Below, one piece after another: positions 7,584 to 14,686 of a DNA stretch of 47,827 nt (position 1 is the first letter of the stretch; each line of letters begins with the position of its first letter). The DNA is from Chloroflexota bacterium (GTDB lineage Bacteria; Chloroflexota; Limnocylindria; Limnocylindrales; CSP1-4), in assembly GCA_017881915.1 (NCBI GenBank), contig JADGQK010000013.1, forward strand, positions 1 through 47,827, read 5' to 3'. Position numbers and translations under genes: made by a program. The notes under the pieces were generated by a model. The model did not search any database, was not told the origin of the DNA, and saw only the letters and a list, made by a program, of their open reading frames with translations.

Positions 7584-9270
7584 CGCCGGGGCGCCGCGCC
7601 CCACCGTCGCGGCATCGTTTCCTCCCATCCCGCTCCATCGCCGCCTGTACGGCTTCGGGAGCGTCTATGGCAAGACGATCCGGGACTCCCGGCTCGCGGT
7701 CATCATTGCCGCGGGGCTATTCGGTGGCCTGTCGCTCGTCCTGGGCGCCGCGATCGGGACCGTCTTCCCGACCCCCGCAGCCCGGCTCGAGGTCGACAAG
7801 CTCGTGGGGAGCATGCCCGCCTCGATGGTCAATCTCTTCGGCAACGCCACCCTCATGGGGCCGAAGCTCGGCACCCTCGGCGGCTACATGAGCTGGAAGT
7901 ACGGCGCGCTATTCGGACTCGGCGCCGGGCTCTGGTCGATCCTCGCGCTGTCCGGGACCCTCGCCGGCGAGTCGGCGCGCGGCAGCCTCGACTTCGTCGC
8001 CGCCGCGCCCTTCGGGAAGCGCCGGATCGCGCTCGAGAAGCTGGCCGCCCACCTGACGATGCTCTGGCTCGCGATGGCCGTCATCGCGGTCATGGTCTTC
8101 GTCAGCTCGAACGTTTTCGGCGACCCGTCGCTCGGCGACCCGATCCCGCTCGGCGGCTCCATCGGCTTCGCCCTCTGGGTCGGCTTCATCGCCATGTGCT
8201 TCGGCGGCCTCGCGCTCGCCCTCGCGCCGCTCCTGGGGCGCGCCGGGTCGGCTGCCGTCGCCGGGATCGTCATGGTCGCCCTGTGGGTGGCGAGCGGCCT
8301 GAACGTCGGCGGTCCGCTCGTCGCTGTGAGCCCGTTCCACTGGACCGTCAACCACATTCCACTCGTCGGCTTCTACGACTGGACCGGCCTCGCCACAGTG
8401 GGGGTCGTCGCGGTCATCTTCCTCGTCATCGGCGTCGAGCTGTTTAGGCGCCGCGACCTCGGGGTGACGGCCGGTCTCTCGCTCCCCGCCCTGCCGAAGG
8501 ACGTCCTCGGGGTGCGCGGCCCGGTCGCCCGGGCCTTCGGCGACCAGCTGCCGCGGGCGCTTGCCTGGGGCCTCGGCATGGGCCTGATGGGCGGGCTCCT
8601 GGCGTCGCTCGTCGGCTCGTTCGCCAACCAGGTTGGGAAGGATACGACCATTACCAAGACGTTCGCGACGATCTTCCCCGGCTACGACTTCGCGACCGCT
8701 GGCGGCTGGCTCCAGCTGTACGTCGCGCTCTTCTACATCGCCGCTGGCTTCGCCGCCGCGACGTTCGTCTCGAAGTGGGCGTCGGACGAGACCGAGGGCC
8801 GGCTCGAGGAAGTCCTCGCGGGTCCGACGTCGCGCGCCCGCTGGGTGATTGCCGGCGGGGTGGCGGCGGTCGGCGCGGTCGTCCTGATGACAGCGATCCT
8901 CGCCCTCGGGATCGGGCTCGGCGCGTCGACAGGCGGCGCGACCGCGGGCGATGCCATCCTCGGCTCAGCGTCCCTCGGCCTCTACGCCGTCGCGATCGTC
9001 GGGATCGGTGTAGCGGTCGGTGGCTTGTGGCGGACGTCGCTCGCGGCCGAGATCGCCGCGCTCGTGGTCGTCGCGACCTACCTCATCGACCTCCTTGCGC
9101 CGCCGCTCAAGATGCCCGACTGGTTCCACCAGCTCGCGTTGACCGCACACATGGGCCAGCCGATGGTTGGCCAGTGGGACGCATTCGGGATCGTGGCCTG
9201 CGTGGTCATCGCCGTTGTGGGCATCCTGCTCGGCGCGTGGGGGGTGACGCGGCGCGACGTCGCACGCTGA
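7573..9270 (+). CDS. ABC-2-type exporter permease
   Basis: 565-aa polytopic membrane protein with about 12 hydrophobic segments in two halves. The first half holds segments near RLAVIIAAGLFGGLSLVLG, FGLGAGLWSILALSGTLAG and LWLAMAVIAVMVFVS. The second half begins after DQLPRALAWGLGMGLMGGLLA, with an ASDETEGRLEEVLAGPTSR loop between. Both halves carry the SARGSLDFVAAAP / TEGRLEEVLAGP cytoplasmic motif typical of fused exporters of the polyketide-antibiotic type. ATG 7573 overlaps the ATPase gene by 11 bp. It should act with the 6669 ATPase to export a hydrophobic compound; the substrate is unknown. Confidence 0.85.
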   Translation: MAISAGAPRPTVAASFPPIPLHRRLYGFGSVYGKTIRDSRLAVIIAAGLFGGLSLVLGAAIGTVFPTPAARLEVDKLVGSMPASMVNLFGNATLMGPKLGTLGGYMSWKYGALFGLGAGLWSILALSGTLAGESARGSLDFVAAAPFGKRRIALEKLAAHLTMLWLAMAVIAVMVFVSSNVFGDPSLGDPIPLGGSIGFALWVGFIAMCFGGLALALAPLLGRAGSAAVAGIVMVALWVASGLNVGGPLVAVSPFHWTVNHIPLVGFYDWTGLATVGVVAVIFLVIGVELFRRRDLGVTAGLSLPALPKDVLGVRGPVARAFGDQLPRALAWGLGMGLMGGLLASLVGSFANQVGKDTTITKTFATIFPGYDFATAGGWLQLYVALFYIAAGFAAATFVSKWASDETEGRLEEVLAGPTSRARWVIAGGVAAVGAVVLMTAILALGIGLGASTGGATAGDAILGSASLGLYAVAIVGIGVAVGGLWRTSLAAEIAALVVVATYLIDLLAPPLKMPDWFHQLALTAHMGQPMVGQWDAFGIVACVVIAVVGILLGAWGVTRRDVAR

Positions 9271-9497
9271 GCCGCTCCGCGCGTCGAGGATCTCATCGAG
9301 TGCGCTGAACCTCGTTTCAGAGGAATCTTGTCACCCTTCGCACTGAGTCGGGCCGGCCACTCCGTCATAACCGGTGGAGGGCAAACGAGTCGCGTAGAGT
9401 GTGGATGGCGTCAGGCGCGTAGGTCGAGGTGGTCGTGGTCATCGCCGGACCTTCTGTCAAATCGGCTGAACCGTGCCCAGACTACGCACCCTGCAAC

Positions 9498-9573
9498 GTC
9501 CCCGTAGCTCAGTGGACAGAGCAACCGCCTTCTAAGCGGTAGGTCGAAGGTTCGAACCCTTCCGGGGACGCCA
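9498..9573 (+). tRNA. tRNA-Arg (anticodon TCT)
   Basis: 76-nt cloverleaf including encoded CCA. Acceptor GTCCCCG (9498-9504) pairs with CGGGGAC (9563-9569). D-stem GCTC/GAGC, anticodon stem ACCGC/GCGGT around loop CTTCTAA (anticodon TCT), T-stem GAAGG/CCTTC around TTCGAAC, then G and CCA. Its 3' end is duplicated at 10895-10915. Confidence 0.97.
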
Positions 9574-9578
9574 TTTCC
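9558..9578 (+). repeat. Direct repeat 1: tRNA-Arg 3' end (att-like site)
   Basis: 21-nt segment covering the end of the T arm, the acceptor strand, CCA and five bases beyond. It matches 10895-10915 at 20 of 21 positions. This is the arrangement expected of an attachment core at a tRNA gene used by an integrative element. Confidence 0.6.
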
Positions 9579-9800
9579 TACTAACCGACTCCGGCAGACT
9601 AAGCGCAAGCCCGGCGGCATAGGCACTCGGTGTAAGGGTCACCCCGACAAAGTTCGGCCCATTGACCTCAATTCGTTCGTAGATGCCGTGCAGCAGCTCG
9701 GCCTTCTCGGCCCGCGTCGCCTTGGCCAGCAGGAGCGGGATGTTCCTCAAGTACTGAACAGCTCTGCCTGGATCACGAGATCGTCATCCAACAAACGGGG
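9574..9800 (-). pseudogene. Remnant of a serine recombinase C-terminus
   Basis: Minus-strand frame reading RAVQYLRNIPLLLAKATRAE, then AELLHGIYERIEV, then VGVTLTPSAYAAGLALSLPE matches the C-terminal region of large serine recombinases (LPALW..ATPEER..L..VFERIEV..LTPAAYA). The frame continues antisense through the tRNA (the 3' part of an open frame ending at 9532) and so lost its own stop at the integration junction. About 50 nt upstream a TGA interrupts it, while a neighbouring frame carries GRPRLLDDDLV, consistent with a frameshift. The catalytic domain is missing, so it is non-functional. Boundaries are approximate. Confidence 0.6.
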
Positions 9801-9902
9801 ACGCCCAAGCGGACGCCCCGCCGTCGGGCTTCGTCCACGCCTGCCTTGGTCCGGCACGCTCATGCTTTGCGGCACGCCCAGGCCTGGGTCGTTAGCCGGA
9901 AC

Positions 9903-10355
9903 TCAAGGGCGTAGCCCCGATGGCGGCATCATCGCGTCGTCCGCGTAGTCCCAGCACGTGACGACGTCGGGTTCGAGCTCCGCGATCACGCCGGCGTCAA
10001 CGCTCAGGTACGCCGACACGTCCGTCGTCGGATCGAAGGCATCGACGTACCGTCGGCAGATCCCGAGCCCGATGTCGCGGTAGCCGTCACGGGTCATGCG
10101 GACGTGGCCGCGGACCTCGATCGCCCTGTATGGATGGGCGTCTTCGGCGAGCACCACGGTCGCCCGAGGATCTGCTTCCAGGATCGGGATCTTGCGATCG
10201 CCGGCGGGAAACTGGAAGACGAACCGACCAGCGACGAACCGATGCCAGATCGGCCGGCTGAACACCCGGCCGTCGGGCAGGCCCATCGAGATCACGGCTG
10301 CGCGCGGCTGGTCGAACAGGTCGCCGAGATCCGAAGGTGCTAGTCCACGTCGCAT
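9903..10355 (-). CDS. Pyridoxamine 5'-phosphate oxidase-family (split-barrel FMN/F420) protein
   Basis: 150-aa protein starting at ATG 10355, preceded by AGGAG at 8-9 nt; the open frame runs further upstream but the extension shows no homology. The split-barrel pattern is clear: LFDQPRAAVISMGLPDGR, RPIWHRFVAGRFVFQ, KIPILEADPRATVVLAED, YRAIEVRGHVRM. This matches the PPOX/F420-dependent oxidoreductase superfamily. Cofactor (FMN or F420) cannot be settled from sequence. It lies between the two copies of the tRNA 3'-end repeat, so it may have arrived with the integrated element. Confidence 0.8.
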   Translation of the reverse strand: MRRGLAPSDLGDLFDQPRAAVISMGLPDGRVFSRPIWHRFVAGRFVFQFPAGDRKIPILEADPRATVVLAEDAHPYRAIEVRGHVRMTRDGYRDIGLGICRRYVDAFDPTTDVSAYLSVDAGVIAELEPDVVTCWDYADDAMMPPSGLRP

Positions 10356-10894
10356 GTACGGAACTCCTGCCACACGAAGGGGTCTCGGCAACGATGCTAC
10401 GCCCGCGCTAAGCCTCGGAATTCGTCGATTTGCCGCCGGCAGCCACCGTACGGTCAACTGTTGCCGGTCAGACGCGTCCTCGGCGCCGTCGGTCGCTCGG
10501 TTCGTGCACAGATGGTGGGCCGGGAGGCCACGTCGACCTCGAATTCGGCTCGACTTCACCACACGGTCGCTGGTGGCCACATTTCGACCAAGCCGGCCGG
10601 CAGCTGGGTCCTGGTGCCCGCCAAGCGGGCCGAGCCGGCCGGGTTTGTGACAAATGCCGCTGTGTGCCGCGTTATGGTCGGATCGAGGCCGGATTCGACC
10701 CCTCCGCGCCGGCTCTCAAGGGGATTCGTGAGTGGCTGCCGGGCGACTAGAGCGCCGAATCAGCCATCCGGGAGCGCGACCTACGATACCGCGGCTGGTG
10801 GCAGCATCTGTCAGGGCCAGATCACGCTCGGCTTCCAACCAATCATCCCGACCCACGATCAGGATCCGGACAGGGGGGTGCTTGTGCCCCAGCA

Positions 10895-10915
10895 CCTTCC
10901 CGGGACGCCATTTCC
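10895..10915 (+). repeat. Direct repeat 2: copy of the tRNA-Arg 3' end (att-like site)
   Basis: Matches 9558-9578 at 20 of 21 positions (one G-to-C change at the seventh base), including the CCA and the five bases after it. No other part of a tRNA precedes it, so it is a partial duplicate of the kind left at the far end of an integrated element. Confidence 0.55.
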
Positions 10916-11214
10916 GGCCGGCCGACGATTGACCCCAGTCCCGGGTAGAAGTATCTTGCTACTTGCGATGAACAAGTATTCAGCCCTGACGGCCGACGCC
11001 CGCTTCCGCGAGCTCCTCGGGAGCGGAGCCTGGATCCGCAGGTGACGCTGAGGCCACACGGCGGAATGCCGATGTTCCTAGGTGGGCACTGATCCTGGGG
11101 TTGGCAGCCTCGGCGGTTCGGAGTCGCTGCGGGTCAGCTCGCCCCTGGTCCTGAGGCGAGCGGCGATCCTCGCGCTGAGCTGGCCTCGGGGATCTAATCG
11201 GGATCTGTGCTCGC

Positions 11215-11231
11215 TGCATGGTCACCGTGAG
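11215..11231 (+). repeat. Dispersed 17-18-nt motif, copy A
   Basis: TGCATGGTCACCGTGAG, within two mismatches of the copy at 40972-40988. The match continues as CACA on the right. See copies B and C. Confidence 0.4.
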
Positions 11232-11700
11232 CACAAGGCGGAGCCGTAAGCCACAGGAAGTCGGCGGCTGAGCCGCCGTCGAAGAGCCTTCGACTCTCCA
11301 AGAGTGCTCAGGACGAGCTCACGAAGAGGCCGACGAAGGCACTGACCGCCTTGCTTGCACCCCTTACCCATGGTCTTCCGCTCGGAATGCCCGTGCAGCG
11401 AGCATCGGGCGGATCAAGACCCGGAATCGACCGAGATGCGACGACTCAAGGAGCTCGCCGCGGATCGGTGAGACGATTCCTCAGCCACGGGCCGACGGAA
11501 CGCCCGGCGAGTCGGAGAAGGAAGGCGAGAACCACCCTCGGGCAGGGCCCCGTGGTACTCCCGGACGGGACCAATGTACGGCTAGTCGATCAACATGCCC
11601 CACCCGTACTCTCCACCCAGCAGCAGGCCGCACTCCACCCGTCACAACCGGACGGGCCCGGAACGGCCGAAGACGGACCGACGTGAGGCAAACTCGACTG

Positions 11701-11895
11701 ATGGCATCCATGGCCGCCACCGACCTGGGACCGATGCTCACCGCGAGCGAAGTTGCCGAGATGCTCCACCTGCACGTGAACACGGTGAAGCGACTCGGAG
11801 ACCGCGGCGAACTCCCCTTCTATCGCGTCTGCAAGCGAGGCGACCGACGCTTTCGTCTCGATGACGTGATGGCTTTCCTCGCCCGCAACCGCTAG
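11701..11895 (+). CDS. Excisionase-like helix-turn-helix protein
   Basis: 64-aa protein from ATG 11701; GTG 11683 and ATG 11710 are alternatives and no clear ribosome-binding site decides. The core MLTASEVAEMLHLHVNTVKR, followed by a wing segment (ELPFYRVCKRGDRRF) and a DDVMAFLARN helix, is the MerR-like HTH of the excisionase/helix_turn_helix family. Such proteins act as recombination directionality factors or small regulators. Lying next to the tRNA-Arg integration scar and with no integrase of its own, it may be a leftover of the same element. DNA binding is well supported; an excisionase role is inference. Confidence 0.75.
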   Translation: MASMAATDLGPMLTASEVAEMLHLHVNTVKRLGDRGELPFYRVCKRGDRRFRLDDVMAFLARNR

Positions 11896-11992
11896 TCCCG
11901 GCGGCGACGCGCGCCGCCCATCGCCAGGATCGTCTTCGAGCGCTCGCTGTCGGCGGGCGCTCGCTGCTGTCCGCGACCGCAGGATCGTGGCT

Positions 11993-13321
11993 CTAGCCAG
12001 GCAGCGAGGCCAACGTCCGGTCCAGGATCCCGAGTGCCTCGCCGACCTCTGCCGGGCTGACATCGATCGGCGGGATCAGCCGGATCACGTTGTGGTCGCG
12101 GCCGCACGACAGGACCAGCAGGCCCGCATCCGCGCAACCGGCCATGAGGGCCTCGACGAGCGCTCCGTTGGGTTCCTTCGTGTGGCGATGCTTGACGAAC
12201 TCGATCCCGATCATCAGGCCGGGCCCCCGGATATCCCCGATTCGGGGGTCCTCGGCCGCGATCGCCTCGAGACCGCGGACGAGCTCGGCGCCCCGGACGG
12301 CCGCGTTCTCGACAAGGCGCTCCGCGCGGATCGTCTCGAGGACCGCGAGCGCCGCGGCGCAGGCGACGGGGTTGCCGCCGTATGTTGTGCCGTGGGCGCC
12401 CCGGCCCCAGCGCTCCTGGAGCTCGCGCCGGCTGACGATGGCCGACAGGGGCAAGCCATTGGCGATGGCCTTGGCGATACACACCACGTCGGGCACGATC
12501 CCGGCATGCTCGAACGCCCACATCCGGCCCGTCCGGCCGTAGCCGCTCTGGATCTCATCGGCAATCAGGACGATGCCGTGCTCGGAGCTGAATGCCCGGA
12601 GCGCCCGCAGGAACGGCGCGGGAGCTGGGTAGTAGCCGCCCTCGCCCTGGATCGGCTCGATCAGGATCGAGCCGATGCCCTCGGCCGGGATCGTCGTCCG
12701 GACGAGGTCGTGGAGCGCCGCGAGGCAGACCGCCGTGGCCCGCTTCTCGTCGCCATCGAAATCGCGATAGACAGCCGGGAATGGCAGGAGGTGGACGCCG
12801 GGCAGGAGTGGCTCGTAGCCCGCCCGGTAGTTCATGCCGGAGCTCGTGACCGAGGTTGCGCCCAGGGTCCGGCCGTGGAAGCCACCCTTGAACGCGACGA
12901 TCCCGGCCCGCCCGGTGGTCCGCCGGGCGAGCTTGAGCGCGCCCTCGATTGCCTCGGATCCAGAATTCAGAAACAGGACCGTGTCGAGCGGCTCAGGAAA
13001 GGTCCCTGCCAGCTCCACGGCCAGGCGAACGACCGGTTCGGCATAGCCCATCGCGCCGGTCGGCACGATCAGGCGATCCACCTGCTCGTGAATCGCCTTC
13101 GTCACGGCCGGGTGGCTGTGGCCGAGCGCCGACACGGCGATGCCGTTGGCAAAGTCAAGGTAGCTCTTGCCGTCGGTGTCGAACAGCCGGTGGCCGATCC
13201 CGTGGCTCCAGCTGCGCTCGAAGTAGCGGCCGAGGACGGGCGTCAGGTTCGGCTCGGCCAGGGCGCTGAGGTCCACGCCGGTCGGAGCGATCGAGGCAGC
13301 AGGCGATGTCAGATGGTCCAT
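11993..13321 (-). CDS. Class III aminotransferase (4-aminobutyrate transaminase-like)
   Basis: 442-aa PLP enzyme. Start chosen at ATG 13321, 6 nt downstream of a TATCCT -10 hexamer (13328-13333); a longer frame to 13441 overlaps the promoter. Fold-I signatures: NSGSEAIEGALKLAR (119-133), GGFHGRT, EPIQGEGGY, DEIQSGYGRTG with PLP-binding Asp255, and the Schiff-base Lys284 in CIAKAIANGLPLSA. The DEIQSGYGRTG..AFEHAGIVPD pattern groups it with GabT-type enzymes. It would transfer the amino group of GABA or a related omega-amino acid to 2-oxoglutarate. It is divergent from the acyl-CoA dehydrogenase gene. Exact substrate is inference. Confidence 0.9.
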   Translation of the reverse strand: MDHLTSPAASIAPTGVDLSALAEPNLTPVLGRYFERSWSHGIGHRLFDTDGKSYLDFANGIAVSALGHSHPAVTKAIHEQVDRLIVPTGAMGYAEPVVRLAVELAGTFPEPLDTVLFLNSGSEAIEGALKLARRTTGRAGIVAFKGGFHGRTLGATSVTSSGMNYRAGYEPLLPGVHLLPFPAVYRDFDGDEKRATAVCLAALHDLVRTTIPAEGIGSILIEPIQGEGGYYPAPAPFLRALRAFSSEHGIVLIADEIQSGYGRTGRMWAFEHAGIVPDVVCIAKAIANGLPLSAIVSRRELQERWGRGAHGTTYGGNPVACAAALAVLETIRAERLVENAAVRGAELVRGLEAIAAEDPRIGDIRGPGLMIGIEFVKHRHTKEPNGALVEALMAGCADAGLLVLSCGRDHNVIRLIPPIDVSPAEVGEALGILDRTLASLPG

Positions 13322-13327
13322 CCGACG

Positions 13328-13333
13328 AGGATA
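13328..13333 (-). promoter_or_regulatory. -10 box of the aminotransferase gene
   Basis: TATCCT on the minus strand, 6 nt before ATG 13321: the leaderless spacing seen throughout the window. No recognisable -35. Confidence 0.55.
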
Positions 13334-13446
13334 CCGGCTCGACGCCGCGGCCGCGGCCCCGCCGACGGCCGGATGATTCACGACCGGCCTGTTGGCGATG
13401 GCACAATGGCCGCGTTCCGACCCCATGCCCCGGAGGTTCAACCTTC

Positions 13447-14658
13447 GTGATCGACTTCCGGCTGACCGACGAGAACCGGCTGGTCCAGGCCAGCGCCCGG
13501 GCGTTTGCCGAGCGGGAGATCCTGCCCCACATCCGCGAGTGGGACAGCGGCGGCGAGGTGCACCCGGAAGTCTTCGCCCGGATGGCCGAGCTCGGCTTCC
13601 TGGGAGCCCCGATCCCCGAAGCCTATGGCGGGTCGGGCATGGATTACATCAGCTTCGCCCTGCTGTGCGAGGAGCTCGAGCGAGCCGACACCGCCTTCCG
13701 CGTGGTCCAGAGTGTCCACGTTGGCCTGAACTCGCTGACGTTGCTCCAATGGGGGAGCGAGGCCCAGCGCCAGAAGTACCTCGTGCCCCAGGCGCGGGGC
13801 GAGAAGCTGGCCACCTTCGCGCTGACCGAACCGGGTGTGGGGACGGACGCTGGCGCGCTGCAGACCACCGCCCGGCGCGAAGGCGACGCCTACCTGCTGA
13901 ACGGCCAGAAGATCTGGATCAGCCTGGCCGATCTGGCCGACCATTTCCTCATCTTCGCGACGGTCGATCGGGCGAAGAAGCACCGGGGCGTGACCGCCTT
14001 CATCGTCGAGCGTGGCTTCAAGGGCCTGTCGACCGACACCCTCCACGGCAAGCTGGGTATCCATGCCGGGAATACCGGCATCGTCAATCTGGAGGACTGC
14101 GAGGTACCGGCCGAGAACCGGCTGGGCGAGGAAGGTGAGGGGTTCCTGATCGCGATGAGCGCGATCGACCAGGGTCGCTACACGGTGGCGGCGGGAGCGG
14201 TCGGCCTCGCCCAGGCCTGCCTCGATGCGAGCCTGAAGTACGCCCATGAGCGCCAGACGTTCGGCGCCGAGATCGGCCGCCACCAGCTCGTCAAGCAGAT
14301 GATCGCCAAGATGGCGGCCGGCACGGAGATCGGCCGGCTGCTCGTCTGGCGCGCCGGCTGGCTCAAGAACCAGGGCCTGCGTAACACCCGCGAAACGAGC
14401 CTGGCCAAATGGCATGCAACCGAGCACTCGGTCCAGTCTGCCCTCGACGCGATCCAGATCCACGGCGCCAACGGATACTCGAACGAATTCCCAGTCGAGC
14501 GTTACCTGCGCAACTCCAAGGCCGCCGTGATCTACGAAGGCACGAGCCAGCTCCATACCCTGATCCAGGCCGACTACGCGCTGGGCTACCGCGAGGACCG
14601 GCCGCTCCGCTGTGAGCCCTGGCCCGCCCGGGGCTTCGAGCGGAGCGGCGAGGCATGA
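13447..14658 (+). CDS. Acyl-CoA dehydrogenase
   Basis: 403-aa FAD enzyme starting at GTG 13447, with GGAGG about 10 nt upstream; the open frame extends back over the divergent promoter and is not favoured. N-terminal helical domain, then the FAD-binding signature LATFALTEPGVGTDAGAL, the WISLADLADHFLIFATVD strand region, a C-terminal helical domain with YAHERQTFGAEIGRHQLVKQ, and catalytic base Glu364 in IYEGTSQLHTL. The late Glu position matches short/medium-chain and glutaryl-CoA-type enzymes. It would oxidise an acyl-CoA to the 2-enoyl-CoA and pass electrons to ETF. Given the C4-CoA genes elsewhere, butyryl- or isobutyryl-CoA is a reasonable guess. Confidence 0.93.
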   Translation: MIDFRLTDENRLVQASARAFAEREILPHIREWDSGGEVHPEVFARMAELGFLGAPIPEAYGGSGMDYISFALLCEELERADTAFRVVQSVHVGLNSLTLLQWGSEAQRQKYLVPQARGEKLATFALTEPGVGTDAGALQTTARREGDAYLLNGQKIWISLADLADHFLIFATVDRAKKHRGVTAFIVERGFKGLSTDTLHGKLGIHAGNTGIVNLEDCEVPAENRLGEEGEGFLIAMSAIDQGRYTVAAGAVGLAQACLDASLKYAHERQTFGAEIGRHQLVKQMIAKMAAGTEIGRLLVWRAGWLKNQGLRNTRETSLAKWHATEHSVQSALDAIQIHGANGYSNEFPVERYLRNSKAAVIYEGTSQLHTLIQADYALGYREDRPLRCEPWPARGFERSGEA

Positions 14659-14686
14659 ACCCGGCGTGAGCATGAACCCGGCGTGA
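14653..14686 (+). repeat. 17-bp perfect tandem duplication at a gene junction
   Basis: GCATGAACCCGGCGTGA occurs twice back to back (14653-14669 and 14670-14686). The first copy holds the acyl-CoA dehydrogenase stop and the second supplies the GTG start (14683) of the next gene. The duplication lengthened the spacer by 17 bp without disturbing either frame. Confidence 0.9.

Larger units (their letters stand above)
10356..11700. other. Gene-poor stretch with scattered repeats
   Basis: No convincing gene in 1.3 kb. Open frames here are overlapping and lack family resemblance. A short frame at 10970-11045 (MNKYSALTADARFRELL..., 25 aa) could be a truncated gene. The stretch holds the second att-like repeat (10895-10915), a copy of a dispersed 17-18-nt motif (about 11215-11231) and a GC hairpin with 7-bp arms CGGCGGC/GCCGCCG (11262-11278). 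It reads as a decayed integration region. Confidence 0.5.

Noticed and set aside
9411-9626. Minus-strand frame containing VPGRVRTFDLPL over tRNA-Arg
   Set aside because: Typical false protein from the antisense strand of a tRNA gene.
10895-10915. Possible second tRNA gene
   Set aside because: Only the last 21 nt of a tRNA are present; no D arm, anticodon arm or 5' acceptor strand upstream.
10461-11045. Open frames in the gene-poor region after the PPOX gene
   Set aside because: Several mutually overlapping frames on both strands, none with family resemblance, conserved start signals or consistent codon bias.
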